From assembly GCA_002411545.1 (NCBI GenBank), contig DHTG01000093.1, positions 17,208 through 50,205 on the forward strand: DNA of 32,998 bases, written 5' to 3'. The DNA comes from Bacteroidales bacterium UBA5266 (GTDB lineage Bacteria > Bacteroidota > Bacteroidia > Bacteroidales > WCHB1-69). Positions 16,653-24,690 of the stretch are shown in pieces; position 1 is the first letter of the stretch, and each line of letters starts with the position of its first letter. Under the pieces are notes generated by a model. That model was given only the letters and a program-made list of their open reading frames with translations, did no database searches and was not told the origin of the DNA. Both the position numbers and the translations under genes were made by a program.

Positions 16653-17792
16653 ATGACAAAAAGAGATTATTACGAAGTATTGGGTGTAGGCAAAAATGCG
16701 AGTGAGCAAGAAATAAAAAAAGCATACCGACAAAAGGCTATCCAATATCATCCCGATAAAAATCCCGACAATAAAGAAGCGGAAGAAAAGTTTAAAGAAG
16801 CTGCCGAAGCCTATGAAGTGTTAAGCAATCCTGAAAAACGTCAACGTTACGATCAATTTGGTCATGCCGGAGTAGGGGGGGCAAGTGGTGCTCAGGGTTT
16901 TGGTATGGACATGGAAGATATATTCAGTCGTTTTGGTAGTATTTTTGAGGATTTTGGATTTGGTTTTGGTGGAAGTAGTCGACGTAGTCGCTCACAAAGC
17001 GTTCAAAGAGGGACTAATATTCGGATTAAAGTTAAACTGACTTTAGAAGAAATTGCCAAAGGAGTTGAAAAAAATATTAAAGTTCAAAAATATATACACT
17101 GTAAAGTCTGTGGTAGTACGGGTGCAAAATCGTCGGATGCTGTAAAAACATGTCCATCTTGTCATGGTTCAGGCTATACTGTAAGGGTACAACAATCTAT
17201 TTTCGGAGCTATGCAAGTACAAAGTGAATGCCCGCAATGCAACGGAAAGGGAAAAATTATTACCGATAAGTGTACCCAATGTATGGGCAACGGTATCGTA
17301 AAAGGAGAAGAAATCATAAATATTAAAATACCTCCCGGCGTAGCTAACGGCATGCAATTAAGCATAAACGGAAAAGGAAATGCGGCTCCCAATCACGGAA
17401 TTAATGGTGATTTGTTTGTGCTTATCGAAGAAATACCCCATGATTTATTTGAAAGAGACGGAAATAATATATACTTGGAACATTATATCAGTTTTCCCCA
17501 AGCTGTATTAGGAACGAGTGTTGATATACCTACCATTGATGGAAAGGCTCGCATTAAAATTGCTCCGGGAACTCAGTCGGGAACCTTGTTACGATTACAA
17601 GGCAAAGGGATTACCGAATTGCAAAGTTATAACAAAGGTGATTTGATTGTTAATATTAATGTATATGTGCCAAAAAATATTACCAAAGAAGAAAAACAAA
17701 TCATTGAAGGTTTAATGCATGCTGAAAACTTCCAACCCAAACTTCAAAAAAGAAGTAGTTTTTTTAATAGGGTAAAACAGTTTTTCGAATAA
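16653..17792 (+). CDS. dnaJ: Chaperone protein DnaJ (type I Hsp40)
   Basis: This 379-residue co-chaperone stimulates DnaK ATPase activity. The J domain occupies residues 1-70 with HPD at 33-35. The G/F-rich linker runs from about 71 to 115. The zinc-binding domain has four CxxC modules: [24 protein letters not shown] and CTQCMGNG. The first has Ser where the consensus CxxCxGxG has Gly; all eight cysteines are present. The C-terminal substrate-binding barrel repeats follow ([19 protein letters not shown] and [17 protein letters not shown]). It ends just before a palindromic repeat that may serve as its terminator. Confidence 0.97.
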   Translation: MTKRDYYEVLGVGKNASEQEIKKAYRQKAIQYHPDKNPDNKEAEEKFKEAAEAYEVLSNPEKRQRYDQFGHAGVGGASGAQGFGMDMEDIFSRFGSIFEDFGFGFGGSSRRSRSQSVQRGTNIRIKVKLTLEEIAKGVEKNIKVQKYIHCKVCGSTGAKSSDAVKTCPSCHGSGYTVRVQQSIFGAMQVQSECPQCNGKGKIITDKCTQCMGNGIVKGEEIINIKIPPGVANGMQLSINGKGNAAPNHGINGDLFVLIEEIPHDLFERDGNNIYLEHYISFPQAVLGTSVDIPTIDGKARIKIAPGTQSGTLLRLQGKGITELQSYNKGDLIVNINVYVPKNITKEEKQIIEGLMHAENFQPKLQKRSSFFNRVKQFFE

Positions 17793-17822
17793 AATTTTAT
17801 TAAATGTTTGTCTTTGTCACGG

Positions 17823-17858
17823 CTCTGTAGAGACGTTGCATGCAACCTCTCTACAGAG
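17823..17858. repeat. Palindromic repeat (REP-like) between dnaJ and nadD
   Basis: The 36-bp near-perfect palindrome has 11-bp arms CTCTGTAGAGA and TCTCTACAGAG around the inner palindrome GTTGCATGCAAC, with one mismatched pair (17834/17847). Sequences of the form GTAGAGACGTTGCATGCAAC are familiar as dispersed intergenic palindromes in Bacteroidetes and cyanobacteria. It could act as a bidirectional terminator between the convergent genes. The nadD stop codon lies inside its right arm. Confidence 0.75.
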
Positions 17859-18420
17859 AATAATATTTTTCTTTTTCCAAGATTTCAAACACAGCAGGTG
17901 GCAATAAGTCTTTAACTGACTCATTGTTTTTAATTTTCTGGCGGATTTCTGTTGAGGATATGTTTTGCAAAGGGGCTTCAGTCTGAATGATATTTTCCGC
18001 TAAGGGTGGTAATATGATGTTTTGGCGGGGGTATAAATAAATGGTGTAATTAGTGATAATTACTTGATGATTTTTCCATTTTTCGATACAGAACATAGCA
18101 TCGTTTCCCATAATGATAGAAAAGCAAAAGTCAGGATTACGTTTCTCAAATTCTCTTAAAGAATAATAGGTATAGGAAGGTTTGGGTAGTTCAAATTCCA
18201 AAGTGGAAGCTTTGAAATAGGAGTAAGGTTGAATGCCTGCTTTCAGAAGTTGAAGTCGTTGATGTTCTGGCAATAAATCCTTTGCGTTTTTTAATGGATT
18301 TAAAGGTGAGAGCACAAACCAGATTTCATCTATAGGATAATGGTTGTACATGAAGTTAGCAATATTCAAGTGTCCGTTATGCACAGGATTAAATGAACCG
18401 AAAAACAAGCTTACTTTCAT
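17851..18420 (-). CDS. nadD: Nicotinate-nucleotide adenylyltransferase
   Basis: This 189-residue enzyme converts nicotinate mononucleotide and ATP to deamido-NAD in NAD synthesis. The nucleotidyltransferase motif GSFNPVHNGHLN (residues 8-19, HxGH type) and the C-terminal ISSTEIRQKI motif are both present. The start overlaps the rnr stop by 4 nt (ATGA), so translation is coupled. The last codons (Ser-Leu-stop, TCT CTG TAG) come from the palindromic repeat at 17823-17858, suggesting that insertion of the repeat reset the C-terminus. Confidence 0.95.
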   Translation of the reverse strand: MKVSLFFGSFNPVHNGHLNIANFMYNHYPIDEIWFVLSPLNPLKNAKDLLPEHQRLQLLKAGIQPYSYFKASTLEFELPKPSYTYYSLREFEKRNPDFCFSIIMGNDAMFCIEKWKNHQVIITNYTIYLYPRQNIILPPLAENIIQTEAPLQNISSTEIRQKIKNNESVKDLLPPAVFEILEKEKYYSL

Positions 18421-20585
18421 CTATGTTCAGAATTATTGACAAATACAAAGTCGATTTGCTTTTTAGCCAAATCTACTTTACTGACTTTTACGCTAACGTG
18501 ATCACCTAAACGGATGATTTTGCCACTGTGTTGGCCTATATAGCGGTAATTGTCTTCGTCGATATAATAGAAATCGTCGGTTAACGTTTTGACCGACACC
18601 ATTCCTTCACATTTACTTTCTTTCAGTTCAACCCAAATTCCCCATTTACTTACACCTGAAATCAAGCCGTCGAAAGTGTGCCCAATTTTATCTGAGAGGT
18701 ATTCTGCTTGTTTGTATTTGATAGAGTTACGTTCGGCTTCGGTAGCACGTTGTTCCATTTCAGTAGCATGTTTGCATTTTATTATTAGTTCTTCTTTATC
18801 AACCGAAGGTTTCCCTGCTAAATAACGTTCCAGCAATCGATGAACCATTAAATCGGGATAACGACGAATAGGAGAAGTAAAATGGGTGTAATGTTTAAAG
18901 GCTAAACCGTAGTGTCCGATGTTTTGAGTGGAATAAATTGCTCTTTGCATCGTACGTATGGCCAATTGTTCAATCAAGTTTTGTTCGCCCTTGCCTTCTA
19001 TCTGCTCAAACAAAGCATTCATGGAATCGACCATGTGTTTGCGTGAGTTCAGTTGAAGGTTATATCCTAATTTTTGAATAAACTCATTGAATTTGTTGAT
19101 TTTTTCTTCCAGAGGTTGATCGTGGATACGATACACAAATGCTTTTGCTTCTTTATTAGCCGATACTTTGCCAATCAATTCAGCCACTTTGCGATTTGCC
19201 AATAGCATAAAATCTTCTATCAATTGATGAGAATCTGTGTTTTCTTTCACATAAACGCCTATGGGTTTGGCTTTTTCGTTTAATATAAATTTAACTTCTT
19301 CGGAATGAAAATTTATGGATCCTTTTTCAAAACGTTTTTTTCGTAAGGCTTTTGCTAATTTATCCAAGCTCAGAATTTCTTGTGCATATTCACCTTTTTT
19401 ACTTTCGATAATTTCTTGTACTTCTTCGTAATTAAATCGTTTGTTCGAATTTATAATGGTCTTCCCAAACCATTGTTTATGTGTTTTTGCTTGTTCATCC
19501 AACACAAATACGGCCGAGAAACACAATTTGTCTTCATGTGGAGAAAGTGAACAGATACCGTTTGAAAGCCTTTCGGGTAACATAGGGATGGTACGATCGA
19601 CAAGGTAAACGGAAGTGGCTCTGTTGTAAGCTTCCTTTTCAATGAGTGAGTTGGGTTTAACGTAATACGATACATCGGCAATGTGGATACCTACTTCAAA
19701 TAGGTTATTTTCTAATACTTTGTATGAAATAGCGTCGTCGAAGTCTTTGGCATCGGCGGGATCAATCGTTATGGTAAACGTTTGTCTGAAATCTTTACGG
19801 TTTAGGATATCTTTTTCGAGTATACATTCCGAAATTTGGGCTGCTTCTTTTTCTACTTCTTTGGAGAAGGTATTATAGAAGGTTTGATCAATTAAAATGG
19901 AAAGCATTTCCACTTCATTATCGCCCGGATATCCCAAAATTTGAATTACTTCGCCAAAAGGATTCAGTGCGTTTTCATGCCATTCGATAATTCGTATTAC
20001 GACTTTTTGTCCGTTTTTAGCATTGTGTAGGTTTTCGTTAGGAATCAGTACATCCATGGGCATGCTGATGTCGTCGGGAATGAAAAAGGATATGTTTTTA
20101 GCTAATTTGATGGTTCCTACAAAATTAATTTTATGCCGTTTGACAATTTCAATCACACGACCTTCAGGACGTTTGCCGCGACGGGCAGGGAATAAATGCA
20201 CTTTAACGATGTCGCCGTTTAAGGCATGGGCTGTGTTGTTTGCCGAAATAAACACATCGTCCATTTCGCCACCTTCTACTATCAGATAAGCTTTACCGGT
20301 TTGTTTCATGCTGAGGCGTCCACTAATGATGTTTGAAGCATCGGCTTCCACATGGATGGGATTTAATTTATATTTGCCTCGGTTGCCTCTAACCAGCATG
20401 TTTGCTATCAGTAATTGCTCTATGGTTTTCGCAATTAATTGTCGTTCTTCTTTACCGTGAACTTGTAATTTGGCGGCAATTTGTTTGTAGTTGAAATACT
20501 GATATGGATGTTTAGTGAAAATTTCAACGATGGGAGTATGATATAGATTATTGATTGTATTGTTTTTGCGTTTTTTTCTTGACAT
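18417..20585 (-). CDS. rnr: Ribonuclease R
   Basis: This 722-residue 3'-5' exoribonuclease degrades structured RNA. Domains in order are an N-terminal winged helix (about 12-65), cold-shock OB folds (about 75-225), the RNB catalytic domain (about 265-590) with the metal-binding DPADAKDFDDAI (first Asp cluster), and an S1 domain (about 635-718, FDGLISGVSKWGIWVELKES). The N-terminus is basic (MSRKKRKNN). Residue content and length fit RNase R rather than RNase II. It is translationally coupled to nadD downstream. Confidence 0.95.
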   Translation of the reverse strand: MSRKKRKNNTINNLYHTPIVEIFTKHPYQYFNYKQIAAKLQVHGKEERQLIAKTIEQLLIANMLVRGNRGKYKLNPIHVEADASNIISGRLSMKQTGKAYLIVEGGEMDDVFISANNTAHALNGDIVKVHLFPARRGKRPEGRVIEIVKRHKINFVGTIKLAKNISFFIPDDISMPMDVLIPNENLHNAKNGQKVVIRIIEWHENALNPFGEVIQILGYPGDNEVEMLSILIDQTFYNTFSKEVEKEAAQISECILEKDILNRKDFRQTFTITIDPADAKDFDDAISYKVLENNLFEVGIHIADVSYYVKPNSLIEKEAYNRATSVYLVDRTIPMLPERLSNGICSLSPHEDKLCFSAVFVLDEQAKTHKQWFGKTIINSNKRFNYEEVQEIIESKKGEYAQEILSLDKLAKALRKKRFEKGSINFHSEEVKFILNEKAKPIGVYVKENTDSHQLIEDFMLLANRKVAELIGKVSANKEAKAFVYRIHDQPLEEKINKFNEFIQKLGYNLQLNSRKHMVDSMNALFEQIEGKGEQNLIEQLAIRTMQRAIYSTQNIGHYGLAFKHYTHFTSPIRRYPDLMVHRLLERYLAGKPSVDKEELIIKCKHATEMEQRATEAERNSIKYKQAEYLSDKIGHTFDGLISGVSKWGIWVELKESKCEGMVSVKTLTDDFYYIDEDNYRYIGQHSGKIIRLGDHVSVKVSKVDLAKKQIDFVFVNNSEHR

Positions 20586-20679
20586 GTCGAGATTATTTAT
20601 TGCTCATAGTAACGTTAGAAATCGGATTTTGTTTTATTTTTCAGATAAAAGCAACATCTCTTAGATAAAAGCGATAGGG

Positions 20680-22077
20680 CTATTTGTTGACTCTAAGCAA
20701 AACTACATTTTCAATATGATGAGTATGGGGAAACATATCAACAGCTTGTACTTTTTCCACCTTGTATGTATCGCTCATCATGGCAATATCTCTGGCTTGG
20801 GTAGCCGGATTGCAACTTACGTAAACAATTTTTTCGGCTTCGATGCTAAGGATTTGTTTAATTACATCGGGATGCATGCCTGCACGAGGTGGGTCGCTGA
20901 TGATGAGCTGTGGTTTTCCATGTGTGTGGACAAATTCGGGAGTTAAGACCTTAGCAATATCGCCGGCATAAAAGTCTACGTTATGGATATGGTTATTTTT
21001 TGCATTTTCAAATGCATCGGCAACAGCCGAATCTATGTATTCAATACCAATAACTTTTTTTGCATTTCGAGCTAAAAACAAAGCAATGGTACCGGTTCCG
21101 GTATAAAGATCGTATACGAGTTCATTTGTTTGAGTTTGTGCAAAGTCTTCGACAGTCTTATACAATTGTAAGGCTTGTCGTGAATTGGTTTGGTAAAATG
21201 CATGTGGACTGATTTTGAATTGTAAATCGTTCATCTTCTCCGTAATATAATCTTTACCTGCATATAAATGGATGGGCAAGTCGGTGATGACATCGTTATC
21301 TTTCTCATTTACAACGTAAATCAATGAAGTGATTTCAGGAAATTGTTGATGTATGTATTGCATCATATTTTCTGCTGATTTATCATAGGTTTGAAAAACA
21401 ACAATAAGCATTAAGTCGCCACAAGAGGAAAAACGCATCATTAGATTGCGCAAAAAACCGATTTTGTCACGAGCATCCCAAAAGGCTAAATTGTGATCTA
21501 TGGCATAGGCTTTGATGGCATTGCGAATCTTATTACCGATGTCGGGATGCAGATGGCATGTTTCAATATCTAACACCCGATCGAACATTCCTTGAATGTG
21601 AAAACCCAAACCACGCTTATCGATATCTTGATCTTGTGTAATTTCTTTTTCTAATACCCATCGTCTTGGAGAGAAGGTATATTCTATTTTGTTACGGTAT
21701 GCAAAAATAGGATCGGAGGCTAAGATAGGCATTACTTGAGGAAAAGGAAATTTGCCAATCCGAATAAAATTGTCAATAATTTGTTTTTGTTTGTATTGTA
21801 ATTGTGTGGTATAGTCCATTTGTTGCCATTTGCAACCGCCACAAAAACCGAAATGCTGACAAAGGGGGGCTATCCTATGGGGTGAGGGAGTTTTAATTTT
21901 CAGCAATTGAGCGTGATAATAAGTTCTTTTTTTCAGGGCTTTCACATCCACTATATCACCCGGAACAGCATAAGGAACAAAGACTACTGTGTCTTGGTAC
22001 CTTCCAACCGACACCCCTTCCGCACCGGCATCTTTTATTTCAAGATTTTCTATGATAATTTGCTTTTTCTTTCCCAT
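20680..22077 (-). CDS. rlmD: 23S rRNA (uracil-5-)-methyltransferase, RlmD/RumA type
   Basis: This 465-residue SAM-dependent enzyme methylates uracil C5 in 23S rRNA (U1939-type site; a related tRNA or rRNA target cannot be excluded). It has a TRAM RNA-binding domain (residues 1-60), the [4Fe-4S] cysteine motif CQHFGFCGGCKW near residue 75, the SAM site VYDLYTGTGTIALF, and the catalytic cysteine loop VSCNPATQARD. It is a single-gene unit; the nearest upstream motif (CAAAAATA at 22132-22139) suggests its own promoter. Confidence 0.93.
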   Translation of the reverse strand: MGKKKQIIIENLEIKDAGAEGVSVGRYQDTVVFVPYAVPGDIVDVKALKKRTYYHAQLLKIKTPSPHRIAPLCQHFGFCGGCKWQQMDYTTQLQYKQKQIIDNFIRIGKFPFPQVMPILASDPIFAYRNKIEYTFSPRRWVLEKEITQDQDIDKRGLGFHIQGMFDRVLDIETCHLHPDIGNKIRNAIKAYAIDHNLAFWDARDKIGFLRNLMMRFSSCGDLMLIVVFQTYDKSAENMMQYIHQQFPEITSLIYVVNEKDNDVITDLPIHLYAGKDYITEKMNDLQFKISPHAFYQTNSRQALQLYKTVEDFAQTQTNELVYDLYTGTGTIALFLARNAKKVIGIEYIDSAVADAFENAKNNHIHNVDFYAGDIAKVLTPEFVHTHGKPQLIISDPPRAGMHPDVIKQILSIEAEKIVYVSCNPATQARDIAMMSDTYKVEKVQAVDMFPHTHHIENVVLLRVNK

Positions 22078-22131
22078 ATATTTTATAAGTAATTAGCTTT
22101 CAATATCAATGAGCGGTGAATTTTAGTTACC

Positions 22132-22139
22132 CAAAAATA
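22132..22139 (-). promoter_or_regulatory. Candidate -7 element of rlmD
   Basis: TATTTTTG on the minus strand matches TAnnTTTG and lies 54 bp before the rlmD ATG. No convincing -33 partner was found. Confidence 0.4.
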
Positions 22140-22334
22140 AAACAATTTTGTTTATAAATTACTATTGTCCGATAAAAATATGTTATGAGTTCCAGATTCT
22201 TCGCTTCACTTCGTTACGCTCAGAAATGAATACAAAAAAACATATTTCCACGTGATTTTAACTGCTCATAAATAAAATTTCACCAGTAAGTAAATAAATT
22301 TCTCACATAACAAATAAATTCTATTGTGTGAGCT

Positions 22335-22362
22335 TTTTGTTTGGGTGCGCACCCAAACAAAA
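22335..22362. repeat. Perfect 28-bp palindrome
   Basis: TTTTGTTTGGGTGC is followed directly by its exact reverse complement, without any loop. It is GC-richer than its surroundings. As RNA it would fold into a hairpin on both strands; as DNA it could be a dimer binding site or a repeat remnant. Confidence 0.85.
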
Positions 22363-22505
22363 GGGAATCCTTTTTCGTTTTAACGCTAACACATCAAAAT
22401 TTAATTTTATACGTTTTACTATAAATATAAAACGACATTTAATTTTACATATTCACAATCACAGAACAAGCAAGGAGAGAAAAATGCATAGTGCCAGCTT
22501 AGTGA

Positions 22506-23132
22506 TTAAGGAATTCTCATGTATTTATGACTTTGCAAGGATATTTTCCATTGAGGGTGTTGCAATATATAATCTACGATAAGAGGCATCACTTTGCCTC
22601 TTTTGCTCCATTCGGGTTGGAGAAATAATTCACAGTAATGATGTATCTGTCGTGTATTTTCTTCCGCCCATGCGAAGTCGGAAGCTTCTTCGATGATTAC
22701 TTTTAATTCCTTGCATAGTTCGTAGAATTCATGATGTATGCGTGTTCCTTTTTTAGGGGATAAGCAAATCCAATCCCATTGTCCGCTTAGAGGTTCTGAT
22801 CCGGAAGTTTCAAGATGACGGACAAGTCCTTGTTTGCTTAATTGTTCGCATAAATAGGATAAGTTGTATAAACAGGGCTCTCCTCCCGTAACGACGACGG
22901 TATCGGCTTTCGTTTCTGATATATGTTTAATAACATCATCAACGGCTACCAATGGATGTAGATCGGGATTCCATGATTCTTTTACGTCGCAAAAACTACA
23001 GCCTACATCACATCCTCCTATACGAAGAAAATATGCCGCCTTTCCGGTGTGATGACCCTCTCCTTGTAAGGAATAAAACTCTTCCATGATGGGAAGAGTT
23101 TTTCCTTGATTCGATATATTAAATGCTTTCAC
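22506..23132 (-). CDS. queE: 7-carboxy-7-deazaguanine synthase (radical SAM)
   Basis: QueE converts 6-carboxytetrahydropterin to 7-carboxy-7-deazaguanine in queuosine synthesis. The N-terminal LPIMEEFYSLQGEG and the cluster motif CDVGCSFC (CxxxCxxC) mark the family, and VTGGEPCLYN is the SAM-binding GGE motif. The length of 208 residues is normal. The start is a GTG at 23132, 23 nt after the porin-like gene; the next in-frame ATG would delete the conserved LPI segment. It is the last gene of a minus-strand run headed by the Tyr-rich lipoprotein. QueD and QueC are not in the window. Confidence 0.93.
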   Translation of the reverse strand: MKAFNISNQGKTLPIMEEFYSLQGEGHHTGKAAYFLRIGGCDVGCSFCDVKESWNPDLHPLVAVDDVIKHISETKADTVVVTGGEPCLYNLSYLCEQLSKQGLVRHLETSGSEPLSGQWDWICLSPKKGTRIHHEFYELCKELKVIIEEASDFAWAEENTRQIHHYCELFLQPEWSKRGKVMPLIVDYILQHPQWKISLQSHKYMRIP

Positions 23133-23155
23133 TAAGTGTGTGATGGAATTGATTA

Positions 23156-24655
23156 TTATATTTTTATTCCTAAGGTCAATATAAAATATTGATTCATTGT
23201 TTTGGTTTCGGTAATATTTATGTTAGGATCATTGTAAAGAACGCTTTTGTCGTTATACATTCTATATACATAGGCAAAATCGGTAAAGAAATGATCACTG
23301 CGTATGCCGAAACCTCCCGATAACATATGGAAACTCCCGTCTTTATCGACAATGGATCGATAGGGATTGGAGTTATAAGCATATCCTAAACGGAAAGCAA
23401 CGGGCGATAAGTTGATTTCACCTCCTACAGCTATTTTATGAACTGCTTGGTAATATTTACGTATGTTTCTGTTTTCTTGAATAAATGAATATCGATTTGA
23501 TCCTGTGGAATGTAATTGCATGGTTGTATAATCGGTGAACTGATAGTTAAAATTTATAAAACCATACTTTCCAAAAATAAAAGCCATATCGCCAATGACA
23601 CGGTAGGGAGTTGTCAATGAATAACGATTCAAAGGAGGATCGGTTTCATAGACTTCCATTTCTTTGTTATCATTGTAAATACCGGTAAAGGTTTGATAAT
23701 AACTTTCTCTGATAGAAGAAAAGTAGGAAGGTGTATGTATAGCCGCTCCAATTCTGAAAAAGGATATCGGTTGAAGTAAAAATCCTACTTTGAAGTTAAC
23801 GCCTGTACCATTCACTTGTAATACTTCTTCATATTCAAAAGAATTTACAAATAAGGTAGTGTCGTTAGGATCCACGGTTTCAGTAATGACGTAAGAAGAC
23901 GTATAATTAAAGTAAGGTATTCCCAAGGTAGCCCCTATGTAAAATATGTCGTCGTAGTTAGCTCCCATCGAAAACACATATTCATTCATAGAACCGCTGG
24001 TTCCCATGGATTTTTGTTGGGTTAAATCCACTCCTGTTAAATTATTGGTATAAGATAGAGAGTCCCCCAGAACGGGGTCGATTAGCCATGCCTTGTATGC
24101 CCATGAACCCAATCCGTAGTTATAATTGTATTTATCGTTAAATAATTCCGATTCGGTATAGCCATTGGCATATTGTGCAAAATTAAAGTAATCGGCTAAA
24201 GAGGTGGTTTTTCCATCTAAACCTGTATTAGGTCCTTCGATTAAATAGTTGTTGTGATAATTATGTAAACGATTAAAGCCGGTAGCTAATTGCATGTATT
24301 TCCATTTTCCTTGATTCAGAGGAATGGCAAAAACAGCACCTAAGTTACCGATGTTAAAGCTATATTTAAAATCGTAGGCTTCAATGCCGTTATAAACTGA
24401 ATTTGTCTTGCTGAAATTGATAGAAGGAGAAAAGGTAAATTCGATACGTTTGTAGACCCCTAATCCGGCGGGATTGGTGTTTACACTTGTAAAATCGGCT
24501 CCGAACCCTCCAATAGATCCCGATAATGCAGAAGCACGTGCCGTACCGGTAGGAACTAATTCTGAATACCGAAAGGCATCGGTTTCGTTTTGACTGTATC
24601 CATTGAAAACCAATGAAACAAAGAGTACTAGGATTGCAAGGTTATATTTTTTCAT
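23156..24655 (-). CDS. OmpP1/FadL/TodX-like outer-membrane protein
   Basis: This 499-residue protein has a signal peptide (MKKYNLAILVLFVSLVFNGY, cleavage near YSQ). Directly after it, ALSGSIGGFGADFTSVNTNP followed by AGLG is the N-terminal plug/hatch signature typical of FadL-type barrels. The rest is strand-rich with aromatic girdles and ends in TLGIKI. The family transports hydrophobic compounds across the outer membrane, but no substrate can be named here. The gene lies 33 bp downstream of the Tyr-rich lipoprotein and 23 bp upstream of queE, on the same strand. Confidence 0.85.
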   Translation of the reverse strand: MKKYNLAILVLFVSLVFNGYSQNETDAFRYSELVPTGTARASALSGSIGGFGADFTSVNTNPAGLGVYKRIEFTFSPSINFSKTNSVYNGIEAYDFKYSFNIGNLGAVFAIPLNQGKWKYMQLATGFNRLHNYHNNYLIEGPNTGLDGKTTSLADYFNFAQYANGYTESELFNDKYNYNYGLGSWAYKAWLIDPVLGDSLSYTNNLTGVDLTQQKSMGTSGSMNEYVFSMGANYDDIFYIGATLGIPYFNYTSSYVITETVDPNDTTLFVNSFEYEEVLQVNGTGVNFKVGFLLQPISFFRIGAAIHTPSYFSSIRESYYQTFTGIYNDNKEMEVYETDPPLNRYSLTTPYRVIGDMAFIFGKYGFINFNYQFTDYTTMQLHSTGSNRYSFIQENRNIRKYYQAVHKIAVGGEINLSPVAFRLGYAYNSNPYRSIVDKDGSFHMLSGGFGIRSDHFFTDFAYVYRMYNDKSVLYNDPNINITETKTMNQYFILTLGIKI

Positions 24656-24690
24656 TTTAAAAATATTAAGTGTTTATAATTGTTTTCATA

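Larger units (their letters stand above)
22078..22505. other. 430-bp intergenic region between rlmD and queE
   Basis: Contents are the rlmD -7 candidate (22132-22139), a segment CTTCGCTTCACTTCGTTACG near 22199-22218 of a kind often seen in dispersed intergenic repeats, a CTCACA...TGTGAG weak inverted pair (about 22302-22332), and a perfect palindrome (22335-22362). No credible gene or tRNA is present on either strand. Confidence 0.5.
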
